From NCBI RefSeq assembly GCF_011045115.1, contig NZ_JAAKZG010000005.1:434001-498000 (forward strand): DNA of 64,000 bases, read 5' to 3'. This stretch comes from Mesorhizobium zhangyense. GTDB lineage: Bacteria; Pseudomonadota; Alphaproteobacteria; Rhizobiales; Rhizobiaceae. The position numbers were made by a program, and so were the translations under genes. The notes beneath the pieces are model-generated. The model worked only from the letters and a program-made list of their open reading frames with translations, had not been told where the DNA came from and searched no databases. This document shows positions 32,873-41,807 of the stretch, piece after piece (positions within the stretch are counted from its first letter, which is position 1; every line of letters begins with the position of its first letter).

Positions 32873-34102
32873 TCAGAAATCCGCCGGTGGGCTGGCAGTG
32901 CGTCGGTCGAGCTTGATGAAGGGCCGCGGCACGATCCTCGCCCGCTTCATCAGCCGCTCGTATCTGAGTTCGCGCATGGCATAAATCTCGACCCAGAGGT
33001 CATCGGTGATCGTGTCGCCATAGGGCCGCGAAAGGCTCGCCAGCGCAATGTTGCGCTTGGCCATGGGCGACCAGATCGCGGCGCTGACCAGCCCGACCTC
33101 CTTCTTTTGCTTGTGATAGACGATGGCGTGCTCGGCTGGAATGTTGCCTTCGATCTCCAGCCCGACCAGCACATGGCGCATCGAGCCCTTGGCGCGCGCC
33201 TGCGCGATGGCGCGGCGGCCGTTGAAATGGCCCTTTTCCAGATCGACCATGAAGCCGAGCCCGATCTCGTCGGGCATGCGTACGCGGTCGGGCCGGATGG
33301 CGTGTTCGGCAGTGACGAAGTCGGCATTGGCGACGATCAGCCCGGCCTCCAGCCTTGCGCGGTTGAGCGCTGTGTAGCCGATGGCGCGGATGCCGCGCAG
33401 TTCGCCTGCCTTCCAGAGACGGTCCCATAGCGAGAGCGCCAATTCAGCCGGGGCGAAAAGTTCATAGCCGAGATCGCCGGTGAAGCCGGTGCGCGAGATG
33501 GTGACGCGGCCCCCTTCATGCGGGAACTCGGCAAGATCGAAGACCTTCAGCCTTTCGACACCGGCAAAACCGGCCTCCCGCAGCACGGCAACGGAAGTCG
33601 GGCCTTGTAGCGCCAGCCCGGCCACCGCCTCGGTTTCCTCCAATACGGAAACGTCGAAGCCGATGGCGCTGTCGAGCAGCCAGGGCAAATGCCGCTCCTG
33701 GCAGCACAGGCGGAAACGATCAGGCGCCAGCCGGAACAGCGTTCCGTCGTCGAGCACATAGCCTTCATCGTCACACCACGCGGTGTAATGCACGCGGCCG
33801 GACTTCAGCTTTGCTACGTCGCGCAAGGTGACGCGGTTGAGGAAATCTTCCCCGTCCGGACCCTCGATGCGGTATTTCACCATCGGCGAGATGTCGAAGA
33901 GTGCGGCCTGGCTGCGGATGGCGAAATATTCCAGTTCCTCGTCCCACAGCGAGGCCGGTGCGCGGTAGCCACCCCAGTCGTACCAGTCGTTGGTTTTCAT
34001 CAGCGCATCGATGCGCGGCTGGAACGGCGTGCCGAGGCGCAGCGTGCGGAAATGGGACTGGGCGGTGAGGCGTGCGGAGGACAGCTTTGGCATCTGGTTC
34101 AT
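32873..34102 (-). CDS. GcvT-like aminomethyltransferase family protein (folate-dependent)
   Basis: 409 aa. It has the GcvT N- and C-terminal domains: YRAPASLWDEELEYFAIRSQ, ALFDISPMVKYRIEGPDGEDF, then LQGPTSVAVL, SRTGFTGDLGYELF and the C-terminal barrel GLGFMVDLEKGHFNGRRAI. Such proteins move a methyl or methylene group to tetrahydrofolate and include DmdA and sarcosine/dimethylglycine-type domains as well as GcvT. No other glycine cleavage genes (P, H) are near. The context of FAD oxidoreductases and a Rieske oxygenase suggests demethylation of an N-methylated compound. Confidence 0.82.
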   Translation of the reverse strand: MNQMPKLSSARLTAQSHFRTLRLGTPFQPRIDALMKTNDWYDWGGYRAPASLWDEELEYFAIRSQAALFDISPMVKYRIEGPDGEDFLNRVTLRDVAKLKSGRVHYTAWCDDEGYVLDDGTLFRLAPDRFRLCCQERHLPWLLDSAIGFDVSVLEETEAVAGLALQGPTSVAVLREAGFAGVERLKVFDLAEFPHEGGRVTISRTGFTGDLGYELFAPAELALSLWDRLWKAGELRGIRAIGYTALNRARLEAGLIVANADFVTAEHAIRPDRVRMPDEIGLGFMVDLEKGHFNGRRAIAQARAKGSMRHVLVGLEIEGNIPAEHAIVYHKQKKEVGLVSAAIWSPMAKRNIALASLSRPYGDTITDDLWVEIYAMRELRYERLMKRARIVPRPFIKLDRRTASPPADF

Positions 34103-34105
34103 GGC

Positions 34106-35662
34106 CTAACCCCGCATCTCGATGATCCGCCGCGCCGCATTCAGTCCCGGCACGCCGGAGATGCCGCCGCCCGGGTGCGAACCGGCACCGCAGAGATAAA
34201 GCCCGTCGATCGGCGTGTCATAGCCTGACGCACCGAAGGCCGGGCGCGACATCATCATCTGGTCGGCCTGCAATTCGCCATGGTGCCAGTGGCCGCCGGG
34301 CATACGGTAGCGCGTCTCGATATCGGCGGGCGTCAGCAGTTCGGCATGGCGCACGAGCTTGCCGATGCCGGGTGCGTAAAGCTCCAACTGCGCCATGATC
34401 GCCTTGAGGAATTTCGGCTTGCCGGTCTCCCAGCCTTCCTTCAGCGCATAGGGCGCATACTGTACGACCGCCGAAAGCACACAGGCACCGTCCGGTGCAA
34501 GCGACGTGTCGGCAAGGCTCGGCAGCGTGATCTCCATCACCGGCTCGGGCGAGAATTCGCCATATTTCGCGGGGTTGAAGGCGCGTTCGACATGGTCGGA
34601 CGACGGCGCGATGACGAGGCGGCCGCGATGGCCGGTAGCATCGACGCCCGAGAACTCCGGTGGCCGGTCGAGCGCCAGATGCAGCTTGGCGACATTGCCC
34701 TTCATGCGGATGTTTTTTATCCGCCGCACGAAGCCGGTATCGAGCTCGCGGGTGCCGACGAGGTCGATGAAAGTGGAGCGCGGGTTGATCGCCGAGATGA
34801 CTGTTTTGGCCCGGATTTCCTCGCCGCTGTCGAGAACCACCCCAGCGGCGCGGCCCCTTTCGATCAGGATTTTCATTGCCGGGGCATCGGTGCGGACGCC
34901 GACGCCAGCGGATTTCGCCGCACTCAAGATCGCGGCGATGACCGCGCCCATGCCGCCGGCTGGCAGCGCCTGAGCGCCGGGCTGGCCGCTAATCTCGCCG
35001 GCGAGGCGATAGTAGAGGCCGAGCAACGAGGTCGGCGAACGTGGCCCGAGATGGCTGCCGAGCGTGGCGTCGAAGGCGAGCAGACCCTTCAGGCGGTCGT
35101 CCGCCAGATGCTCGTCGGCGACGTCCGAGACATTCATCAGGAGCATGCGCAGGAAGTCGCGCATGTCCTCCTTGCCAAGCCGGCGCAGCGACAGGCCGGT
35201 CATGGCGAAGGCGGAACTCTCCATCAGCGACATGTTGCCGAGGTCGGGTGGACGGCGCGCCAGCAGCGGCTTCAATATGCCGGCGTAACGCAGAAGCTGT
35301 GCGCGGAATTCCTGCCACGCGGCCTGTTCGGAGGCTGACGTGCCGGTGAGTGTCTCGCCATAGGCACCGTGCAATGTCAGCGGGTTGCCGTCGCGCGACA
35401 GCGCCACGCTGGGCGCGATCGGGCCGAAGGACAGGCCGTGCCGTTCAAGCTCCAGCGTCTTCATCACCTCCGGGTGCAGGCGGTTCAGCAGATGCGCGGA
35501 GGAAACGCGAAAGCCCGGAGCGAATTCTTCGGTGCGGGCCGCGCCGCCGACTTCGCCCGCCGCTTCCAGCACAAGAACCTTACGCCCGCTTTTTCCGAGT
35601 GTTGCCGCCGCGACGAGCCCGTTGTGGCCGCCGCCGATGACGATTGCATCAAATGACGTCAT
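34106..35662 (-). CDS. FAD-dependent oxidoreductase, PYROXD2/CrtI-like (second copy)
   Basis: 518 aa. The N-terminal dinucleotide fold VIGGGHNGLVAAATLGKSGR is followed by a flavin-linked AARTEEFAPGFRVS segment, a central CrtI-like amino-oxidase domain and the C-terminal FAD loop LYLCGAGSHPGGGISGVPGL. It is cytoplasmic. It belongs to the phytoene-desaturase-like superfamily, but no carotenoid genes are nearby, so an amine or related substrate is more likely. It is a diverged paralogue of the gene immediately upstream, which it overlaps by 14 bp. It starts a tight run with the GcvT-like gene (3 bp). Confidence 0.82.
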   Translation of the reverse strand: MTSFDAIVIGGGHNGLVAAATLGKSGRKVLVLEAAGEVGGAARTEEFAPGFRVSSAHLLNRLHPEVMKTLELERHGLSFGPIAPSVALSRDGNPLTLHGAYGETLTGTSASEQAAWQEFRAQLLRYAGILKPLLARRPPDLGNMSLMESSAFAMTGLSLRRLGKEDMRDFLRMLLMNVSDVADEHLADDRLKGLLAFDATLGSHLGPRSPTSLLGLYYRLAGEISGQPGAQALPAGGMGAVIAAILSAAKSAGVGVRTDAPAMKILIERGRAAGVVLDSGEEIRAKTVISAINPRSTFIDLVGTRELDTGFVRRIKNIRMKGNVAKLHLALDRPPEFSGVDATGHRGRLVIAPSSDHVERAFNPAKYGEFSPEPVMEITLPSLADTSLAPDGACVLSAVVQYAPYALKEGWETGKPKFLKAIMAQLELYAPGIGKLVRHAELLTPADIETRYRMPGGHWHHGELQADQMMMSRPAFGASGYDTPIDGLYLCGAGSHPGGGISGVPGLNAARRIIEMRG

Positions 35663-37268
35663 GGGCCGGGCTCATATGCTTGGTGCCGCGCGAGAGGTCA
35701 CGCAGGATTTCCGCGGCTGCGTTGCGGCCCGGTGCGCCCATCACGCCGCCGCCGGGATGGGTGGAGGAACCGCACATATAGAGCCCGTCGACCGGCGAGC
35801 GGTATTGCGCGTAACCCGGCACCGGGCGGTTGAACAGAAGCTGATCGAAGGTCAGTTCGCCCTGGAAAATGTTGCCCTCGGTGAGGCCGACTTCGGCCTC
35901 CAGTTCGCGCGGCGTGCGCACTTCCATATGCACGATGCGGTCGCGGAAACCGGGCGAATAGTCGGCGATCTGCGAGATCACCGTTTCGCCGAAAGCGTCG
36001 CGATCGGCGTCGGTCCAGTCGCGTCCTTCCACCTTGGGCGGGCAATATTGGACGAAGCAACTCATGAAGTGCTTGCCGGGCGGGGCCATGGTCGGGTCGA
36101 GCGTGGTCGGGATGACCATGTCGAGGAAGGGATCGGCCGACCAGCGTCCGGCCTTCCAGTCGTCATAGCCGCGCTCCATGCGCTCGACCGAGTCGGTGAA
36201 ATGCATGTCGCCGCGATAGCAGGGCGAATCCTTCGGCAGCGCCGGAAATTCCGGCAGTGAATCCAGCGCGATGTTCACCTTGCCCGACGAGCCGCGCATC
36301 TTGAAATTCTTCACCCGCCGCAGGAAGATTTCGGGCAGTTCCTTTTCCTCGACCAACTTGAGGAAGGTGCGCTTCACATCGGCATTGGAGATGACGAGGT
36401 TGCCATAGATCTCCTCGCCGTCGGCCAGCACAAGTCCGCGCGCCTTGCCGCTCCTGACAAGAACCTGCTCGACCTCGGCTCCGGTGCGGATCGTGCCGCC
36501 CGATGCGCGGAACGAGTCCGCCAGCGCCTTGGTCACCGCGCCCATGCCGCCGCGGGCATAGCCCCAGGCGCCGACCGAGCCGTCGACCTCGCCCATATAG
36601 TGATGCAGCAGAACGTAAGCCGTGCCGGGCGACATGGGCCCAAGTGCGGTACCGATGATACCGGAAAGCGCGAAGTTGGCCTTGATCACGTCGGTCTCGA
36701 AATACTCGTCGAGGAAGTCGGAGATCGACATGGTCCAGAAGCGCAGCGTGTCGGCCATCTCGGCCGCACCCAGCCCGGCGAATTTCTTGCCGAGGTAGAG
36801 CAGTTCGGAGATATCGCGCGGGCGAAAGCTTGTCGGGTCGGGTGCGGTGCGCATCAGCAGCGGCTGGATGAAACGGCACTGCCGCGTCACGTCGCGGGCG
36901 TAGCGATCATAGGCCTCGGCGTCGCGGGCCGAGAAGCGCGCGAATTCGCGGCGATGGGCATGGTGGTCACGGTAATTGGCGAGATAGTCGCCGTCCCTAG
37001 TGAACACCGCGCCGCCCTCATAGGAGATGACCTGAAGGCCGAAGCGCGGCAATTCCAGATCGCGCATGATTTCGGGCCGGAACAGCGAGCAGACATAGGA
37101 ACAGTTGGAATAGAGAAAGCCCGGCGTCAGCGAGCGGCTGACGGCGGCGCCGCCGATCCAGTCGTTCTTTTCGACCACCAGCACGTCGAGCCCGGCGCGC
37201 TGCAGATAGCAGGCGTTGACCAGCCCGTTGTGCCCCGCGCCGATGACGATGGCGTCCCATTTCTTCAT
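35649..37268 (-). CDS. FAD-dependent oxidoreductase, PYROXD2/CrtI-like (first copy)
   Basis: 539 aa. It has the same layout as its neighbour: FAD fold VIGAGHNGLVNACYLQRAGL at the start, GGAAVSRSLTPGFLYSN, a middle GGMGAVTKALADSFRASGG and the C-terminal MCGSSTHPGGGVMGAPGRN. I start it at 37268 (MKKWDAIVIGAG), where GGGAA stands 6 nt upstream; the open frame extends to 37430 without a site. First gene of an operon with the second copy, the GcvT-like gene and the 83-aa gene. A 16-bp palindrome shared with two other promoters lies 63 bp upstream. Confidence 0.84.
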   Translation of the reverse strand: MKKWDAIVIGAGHNGLVNACYLQRAGLDVLVVEKNDWIGGAAVSRSLTPGFLYSNCSYVCSLFRPEIMRDLELPRFGLQVISYEGGAVFTRDGDYLANYRDHHAHRREFARFSARDAEAYDRYARDVTRQCRFIQPLLMRTAPDPTSFRPRDISELLYLGKKFAGLGAAEMADTLRFWTMSISDFLDEYFETDVIKANFALSGIIGTALGPMSPGTAYVLLHHYMGEVDGSVGAWGYARGGMGAVTKALADSFRASGGTIRTGAEVEQVLVRSGKARGLVLADGEEIYGNLVISNADVKRTFLKLVEEKELPEIFLRRVKNFKMRGSSGKVNIALDSLPEFPALPKDSPCYRGDMHFTDSVERMERGYDDWKAGRWSADPFLDMVIPTTLDPTMAPPGKHFMSCFVQYCPPKVEGRDWTDADRDAFGETVISQIADYSPGFRDRIVHMEVRTPRELEAEVGLTEGNIFQGELTFDQLLFNRPVPGYAQYRSPVDGLYMCGSSTHPGGGVMGAPGRNAAAEILRDLSRGTKHMSPAHDVI

Positions 37269-37330
37269 GCAGGTTCCCGCTTTTATTTTCTGCAAATCTG
37301 ACACGGAGGCGGCATGCCTGTCCAGAGATT

Positions 37331-37346
37331 TTGAATGAATGTTCAA
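37331..37346. promoter_or_regulatory. Shared palindrome, site A (TTGAAT-GAAT-GTTCAA)
   Basis: TTGAAT and GTTCAA half sites with a 4-bp centre lie in the divergent promoter between the FAD oxidoreductase operon and the methyltransferase-TetR-binding protein operon. It matches sites at 43691 and 46528 and is a likely operator of the TetR/BetI-like protein at 38237. Confidence 0.65.
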
Positions 37347-37429
37347 CAAATGACATTGCGTTTTGATGCGAGTGGAGTAGGCTTTGGAGAAATTTCGACG
37401 TTGAAAACCTTTGGCTTGGACGGGGAACA

Positions 37430-38230
37430 ATGATCGAGACGGCAGACGCCGCGCCGGAATATGACGACACCGCCATTCGCTTCCTGGAGGCGCTGTGGGG
37501 CGAGGGCTACCTGTCGCCGGGCGGGCCGGGGGAAGTCGACCGCGTGGTCGAAGGCCTTTCGCTTGGCGGCAGGCGGATACTGGATGTCGGCTGCGGCGCG
37601 GGCGGCATTGCGTTGCATTTCGTCGAGAGCCATGACGCCGGGCATGTCACCGGCTTCGATGTGGAAGAACCCGTCATTGCCGTCGCAACGAAGCGCTCAG
37701 CCGAACGGGGCCTGTCGGCGCGCACGGCATTCGTTCAGGCGCCGCCGGGACCGCTGCCTTTTGCCGATGGCTCGTTTGACATGGTGTTTTCCAAGGATGC
37801 GCTTCTGCATGTGCCGGACAAGCATGCGCTGTTTTCAGAAATCTTTCGCGTGCTGAAGCCCGGCGGCGTCTTTGCCGCTTCGAACTGGATGATCGGCCAT
37901 GACGGCGAGCCGTCGCGGGAGATGAAGGCCTATATCGCGGCTGAGGGGCTCTCCTTCGCCATGCGCTCGCCGGTGCATTATCGAAAGGCGATGGAGGATG
38001 CGGGTTTCCGTGACATTGCGGTTACCGACCGCAATCACTGGTATCGCGAGGTGGCGCGCGGCGAGCTGGCGCGGCTGAAAGGTCCGCTCTACGAGCCGGT
38101 CGCGGCTGCGGTTGGCCGTGACTATGTCGACAAGAACATCAAGACCTGGGAAGCCATGCAGAAGGTTCTTGACAGCGGCGAGCACCGTCCCACTCATCTG
38201 CGCGGATGGAAGCCGGACGAGGGACGTTAG
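37430..38230 (+). CDS. SAM-dependent methyltransferase (class I)
   Basis: 266 aa. Motif I is ILDVGCGAGGIALHFVES, with acidic motif II GFDVEEP and a post-motif DMVFSKDALLHVPDKHALF. The pattern is close to the phosphoethanolamine/glycine-sarcosine N-methyltransferase group of Methyltransf_11/25 proteins (FSKDALLHVPDK). It is the first gene of an operon with the TetR regulator (7 bp later) and a polyamine-type binding protein. The acceptor is unknown, but an amine would fit the neighbours. Confidence 0.85.
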   Translation: MIETADAAPEYDDTAIRFLEALWGEGYLSPGGPGEVDRVVEGLSLGGRRILDVGCGAGGIALHFVESHDAGHVTGFDVEEPVIAVATKRSAERGLSARTAFVQAPPGPLPFADGSFDMVFSKDALLHVPDKHALFSEIFRVLKPGGVFAASNWMIGHDGEPSREMKAYIAAEGLSFAMRSPVHYRKAMEDAGFRDIAVTDRNHWYREVARGELARLKGPLYEPVAAAVGRDYVDKNIKTWEAMQKVLDSGEHRPTHLRGWKPDEGR

Positions 38231-38236
38231 CCGGCG

Positions 38237-38935
38237 ATGCGGAGCATGGTAGCAGCAATGAAGACGGCGACGGTGAAGGAAGCAGGCCCCGAGGCCGAAA
38301 AGCGCGGGCGCAAGGCGTCCAAGGAAACGCGGCAGTTGCAGCTCATCGAGGCGACGATCGATTCGCTGGCCAAGCGCGGCTATTCCGACACCACCATGGC
38401 AGATGTGGCCGATGGCGCCGGCCTGTCGCGCGGCATCGTCAACTTTCATTTCGAGAGCAAGGAAAAGCTGCTGATCGCGACCTTGCAGCACATGTACGAC
38501 GAATATTCCGCGCATTGGCGTGCTGCGCTTACCAAGGCCGGCGACGATCCGGCGCGCCAGCTTCAGGCGCTGGTGGCGGCCGATTTCGACCGCTCGGTCT
38601 GCAACAAGCGCAAGCTTGCAGCATGGTGTGCCTTCTGGGGCGAGGCCAAGTCGCGCCCGACCTATCAGGCGCTCAGCGGTTCGCGCGACAAGGATTATCA
38701 GCAGACGGTCGTCGATCTCTGCGTGCGTCTTAAAGACGATGGCGGCTACGATTTCGATCCGGAGGCGACGGCGCTCGGCCTTAGCGCCATGCTCGAGGGA
38801 CTGTGGCTGCGCCTGATGATGGCGGCGGAAAACGTAACGCGTGAAACCGCGCATCAGGCGGCCACGGACTATCTTGCCTCGGCCTTTCCGAAGCATTTTT
38901 CGCGCAAGGAGGCCGGCGCGCGCAAGATCGCATGA
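38237..38935 (+). CDS. TetR-family regulator, BetI-like
   Basis: Up to 232 aa. The N-terminal HTH (about 35-75) has RQLQLIEATIDSLAKRGYSDTTMADVADGAGLSRGIVNFHF followed by ESKEKLL. The C-terminal domain WCAFWGEAKSRPTYQAL is typical of BetI, the choline-responsive repressor. The start is uncertain: ATG at 38237, 38246 or 38258, the last with GGAG 13 nt upstream. It lies inside the operon with the methyltransferase and binding protein and probably controls the three 16-bp palindromes at 37331, 43691 and 46528. Confidence 0.88.
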   Translation: MRSMVAAMKTATVKEAGPEAEKRGRKASKETRQLQLIEATIDSLAKRGYSDTTMADVADGAGLSRGIVNFHFESKEKLLIATLQHMYDEYSAHWRAALTKAGDDPARQLQALVAADFDRSVCNKRKLAAWCAFWGEAKSRPTYQALSGSRDKDYQQTVVDLCVRLKDDGGYDFDPEATALGLSAMLEGLWLRLMMAAENVTRETAHQAATDYLASAFPKHFSRKEAGARKIA

Positions 38936-38965
38936 CCCCATAATCATAAGACAGAGGATGGAACG

Positions 38966-40048
38966 ATGACGCGACTTATCGGAAGGCTTTCAACCACGCT
39001 TGCGCTTGCTGGCGCGCTTTCGGCCTATGCCGTGGGCATGGCCACCGCGGCCGACAAGGACCTGATAATCTTTGACTGGTCGGGTTACGAGGAACCATCT
39101 TTCCATCCCGGCTATGTCGAGAAAAACGGCGACTCGCCGACCTTCACCTTCTTCGGCGATGAGGACGAAGCTTTTGAGAAAGTGCGCGCCGGCTTCAAGG
39201 CCGATCTCGGCCACCCCTGCTCGCAGAGCGTAACCAAATGGCGCGAGGCCGGTCTTCTGCAGCCGCTGGATACGTCGAAGATCACCGGCTGGAACGATCT
39301 CAACCCCGGCATCATGGCGATGAAGAATCTCGCCACCACGGAGGACGGCAAGGCCTGGTTCATGCCGTGGGACTGGGGCAACACGGCGCTCACCTACAAT
39401 TCGGACAAGGTCGACGAGAAGGACATCCAGTCGCTAAAGGCCTTTGCGGATCCGAAGTTCAAGGACCGCATCTCGATCGGCGACAATGTCGACGACGCCT
39501 ATGCGCTGGCCAGTCTCATCATCGGCCTGAAGGACTGGACGCAGATGACCGACGAGCAGTTCAAGCAGGCGTCCGACTTCCTGCGCGAAGTGCACAAGAA
39601 TGTCCGCATGTACTGGACCGACACCACCGAGATCGTGCAGGCGATGAGCGGCGGCGAGGTCGATCTCGCCTGGGCGTGGAACGACGCTGCGGTGCAGTCC
39701 GCAGCCGCCGGCGCGCCGATCAAGAACAAGCGTGACACGGCAGAAGGCATTTCCACCTGGGTCTGCGGCTATGTCCGCTACAAGGATGCTCCGGGCTCGG
39801 AAGAAAAGGCCTATGATTATCTCAATGCGGTGAACGATCCCAAGGTTGCGCAATATATGGTCGGCGACTGGGGTTACGGCCATGCCAATGCCAAGGGCAT
39901 GGCGACCGTCGATCCCGAAGTGCTGGCGGAAAAAGGCTATGCCGATGTCGACAAGTTCATCGACAAGACGCTGTTCCAGTCGCCGGTGCCGAGCGAACTT
40001 AAGCAGAAGATGATCGCCGAGTTCGAGAAGATCAAGGCGGGGTATTGA
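38966..40048 (+). CDS. Polyamine-type ABC transporter periplasmic binding protein
   Basis: 360 aa. The signal peptide MTRLIGRLSTTLALAGALSA...TAA is followed by DLIIFDWSGYEEPSF and a PotD-like fold (SBP_bac_8: AWFMPWDWGNTALTYNSDKV, GGEVDLAWAWNDAAVQS). The acidic and Trp/Tyr residues in DWSGYEE and MPWDWGNT are expected for cation binding. It works with PotB, PotC and PotA homologues encoded 0.7 kb away on the other strand. The substrate could be a polyamine or a quaternary amine. Confidence 0.88.
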   Translation: MTRLIGRLSTTLALAGALSAYAVGMATAADKDLIIFDWSGYEEPSFHPGYVEKNGDSPTFTFFGDEDEAFEKVRAGFKADLGHPCSQSVTKWREAGLLQPLDTSKITGWNDLNPGIMAMKNLATTEDGKAWFMPWDWGNTALTYNSDKVDEKDIQSLKAFADPKFKDRISIGDNVDDAYALASLIIGLKDWTQMTDEQFKQASDFLREVHKNVRMYWTDTTEIVQAMSGGEVDLAWAWNDAAVQSAAAGAPIKNKRDTAEGISTWVCGYVRYKDAPGSEEKAYDYLNAVNDPKVAQYMVGDWGYGHANAKGMATVDPEVLAEKGYADVDKFIDKTLFQSPVPSELKQKMIAEFEKIKAGY

Positions 40049-40062
40049 GGCACGACCCGCTG

Positions 40063-40434
40063 TCAGCGGCTCGCTTCGTCCTGAATAAGTTCGATGCGGT
40101 TGCCGAACGGGTCGCTGACAAAACATCTCTCGACCCCTTCCAGCGTGTCATCCGGGGTCACTGGGAATCCGGCTGCGTGGAGTTTCTTTGACAAGGTCGC
40201 AAGATCGTCCACCAGCAATGCCGGATGTGCTTTGCGGGCAGGCTGGAAGCCGGCCTCGACGCCGAGATGGATTTTCACCGCCCCCTGTTCGAACCAGCAG
40301 CCGCCACGCGCCGCGAGCGGGGCGGGTTTTGCGGCTTCGGGGATGCCGAGCAGTTCGCCGTAGAAACGCCGCGCCGCGTTTTCCTCGCCGGCCGGCATGG
40401 AAAGCTGGATGTGGTCGATGCCGGTTATGGTCAT
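40063..40434 (-). CDS. VOC (glyoxalase-like) family protein
   Basis: 123 aa, one vicinal oxygen chelate module: GIDHIQLSMPAGEENAARRF, a YGELLGIPE turn, metal-like Glu/His positions (KIHLGVE) and DPFGNRIELIQ at the end. Small proteins of this type include glyoxalases, isomerases and resistance proteins; no specific activity can be assigned. It is convergent with the binding-protein gene (14 bp apart). A large repeat element separates it from the potA-like gene. Confidence 0.82.
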   Translation of the reverse strand: MTITGIDHIQLSMPAGEENAARRFYGELLGIPEAAKPAPLAARGGCWFEQGAVKIHLGVEAGFQPARKAHPALLVDDLATLSKKLHAAGFPVTPDDTLEGVERCFVSDPFGNRIELIQDEASR

Positions 40435-40526
40435 GAGGTGGCCATCAATGATTGACCACGTAGCGATGGGGCTCCTTGTCAGGGTCGCCTGTCAGGCGTG
40501 GTAGCGCAACTGGCTGCCGCTGTAAT

Positions 40527-40675
40527 CCCCTCTCCGTCTCGGCTTCGCCGAGCCACCTCTCCCCGCAAGCGGGGCGAGGAACCCAAGTTTTGCGAGGCTG
40601 CCGCATTTCAGGATTTAGGTTCCTCGCCCCATGAAATGGGGAGAGGTGGCTCGGCGAAGCCGAGACGGAGAGGGG
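40527..40675. repeat. Large palindromic intergenic repeat, copy 2
   Basis: The arms begin CCCCTCTCCGTCTCGGCTTC at 40527 and end GCCGAGACGGAGAGGGG at 40675, with inner CCACCTCTCCCC and GGCGAGGAAC. The right arm contains CCCCATGAAATGGGG, matching in reverse the left arm of the copy at 32425, so the copies are inverted relative to each other. It lies between the VOC gene and the 3' end of the ABC operon. Confidence 0.88.
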
Positions 40676-40711
40676 AGCCCGAAGGGCATAACCGGCAAAG
40701 AGAGGTCGCCT

Positions 40712-41785
40712 TCAATCTGCCATCGCCACCAGCGCGTCAGGATCATAGGCCAGCCTGATTGGCGCGCCGACCGGGATATCGTCGGCGCCGAAATTGTTGG
40801 TCTCGGTCACCGACAGAGGCTTTTCCAAGCCGGGTATGTCGACGATGAGATGGGTGATTTCGCCGAAATAATGCCGGTCAACGACCGTGCCGGCGACTTC
40901 GTGCTTGTCCTTGGCGTCGTCCCACAGCACCCGCAGCCGCTCCGGTCGGATGCCGAGGGTGGCTGCTTTGCCGTTGCGGACGAAGGCTGCCGGTTTGTCG
41001 GTTTTCACGCGGCCGAAGCCGAGCGTGTCGACGGTCATGGAGGCGCCGTTCTCCTCGACGATCTCGGCTTTGACGAAGTTCATGCCGCCGAGGAAATCGG
41101 CGACCTGCCGGTTGACCGGGCGCTGGTAGATTTCCTTGGGCGAGGCGACCTGCGCGATCTTTCCGCCGAACATCACGGCGATGCGGTCGGACATGGCCAG
41201 CGCCTCATACTGGTCGTGGGTGACGAGGATGAAGGTGATGCCGACGGCCTGCTGCAGCCGGCGCAATTCCACCTGCATCTGCTCGCGCAGTTTCTTGTCG
41301 AGCGCCGACAGCGGTTCGTCGAGCAGCAGCACCTTCGGCCGCATCACCAGTGCGCGGGCGAGTGCCACGCGCTGGCGCTGGCCGCCGGAGAGTTCGGTGG
41401 CACCGCGCTTGCCAAGGCCCGTCAGCGACACCTGCGCCAAGGCTTCCTCGACGCGGCGCTTTTCTTCCGTTGCGTCAAGCCGCAGGCGTTTCAGACCGTA
41501 GCCGACATTCTGCTCGACATTGAGGTGCGGAAAGATGGCGTAACTCTGGAACACCATGTTGGTCGGGCGGCGGTTGGCCGGGATGCCCAGCATCTCCTGC
41601 CCGTCCACCGCAATGCTGCCGCTGGTCGGATTGTCGAAGCCGGCGATCATCCGCAGAAGCGTGGTCTTGCCGCAGCCGGACGGGCCGAGCAGCGAGAAGA
41701 ACTCGCCTTCCCTGATCGTCAGCGAGGCGTCGTCCAGCGCCTTGAAGGCACCGTAGCTGCGCGTGACATGCGCAATCTCGATCAT
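40712..41785 (-). CDS. Polyamine-type ABC transporter ATPase (PotA-like)
   Basis: 357 aa. Walker A GPSGCGKTT, signature ELSGGQRQRVALARA, Walker B VLLLDEPLSALD, and a C-terminal TOBE domain (about 275-357). I start at 41785 (MIEIAHVTRSYG), where the ABC domain begins; an open frame to 41872 overlaps potC and is unlikely. The operon order potB-potC-potA on this strand is complete apart from the binding protein, which is encoded at 38966 on the other strand. Confidence 0.9.
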   Translation of the reverse strand: MIEIAHVTRSYGAFKALDDASLTIREGEFFSLLGPSGCGKTTLLRMIAGFDNPTSGSIAVDGQEMLGIPANRRPTNMVFQSYAIFPHLNVEQNVGYGLKRLRLDATEEKRRVEEALAQVSLTGLGKRGATELSGGQRQRVALARALVMRPKVLLLDEPLSALDKKLREQMQVELRRLQQAVGITFILVTHDQYEALAMSDRIAVMFGGKIAQVASPKEIYQRPVNRQVADFLGGMNFVKAEIVEENGASMTVDTLGFGRVKTDKPAAFVRNGKAATLGIRPERLRVLWDDAKDKHEVAGTVVDRHYFGEITHLIVDIPGLEKPLSVTETNNFGADDIPVGAPIRLAYDPDALVAMAD

Positions 41786-41807
41786 CGGCCGTTCGGATTT
41801 GGAGCGT

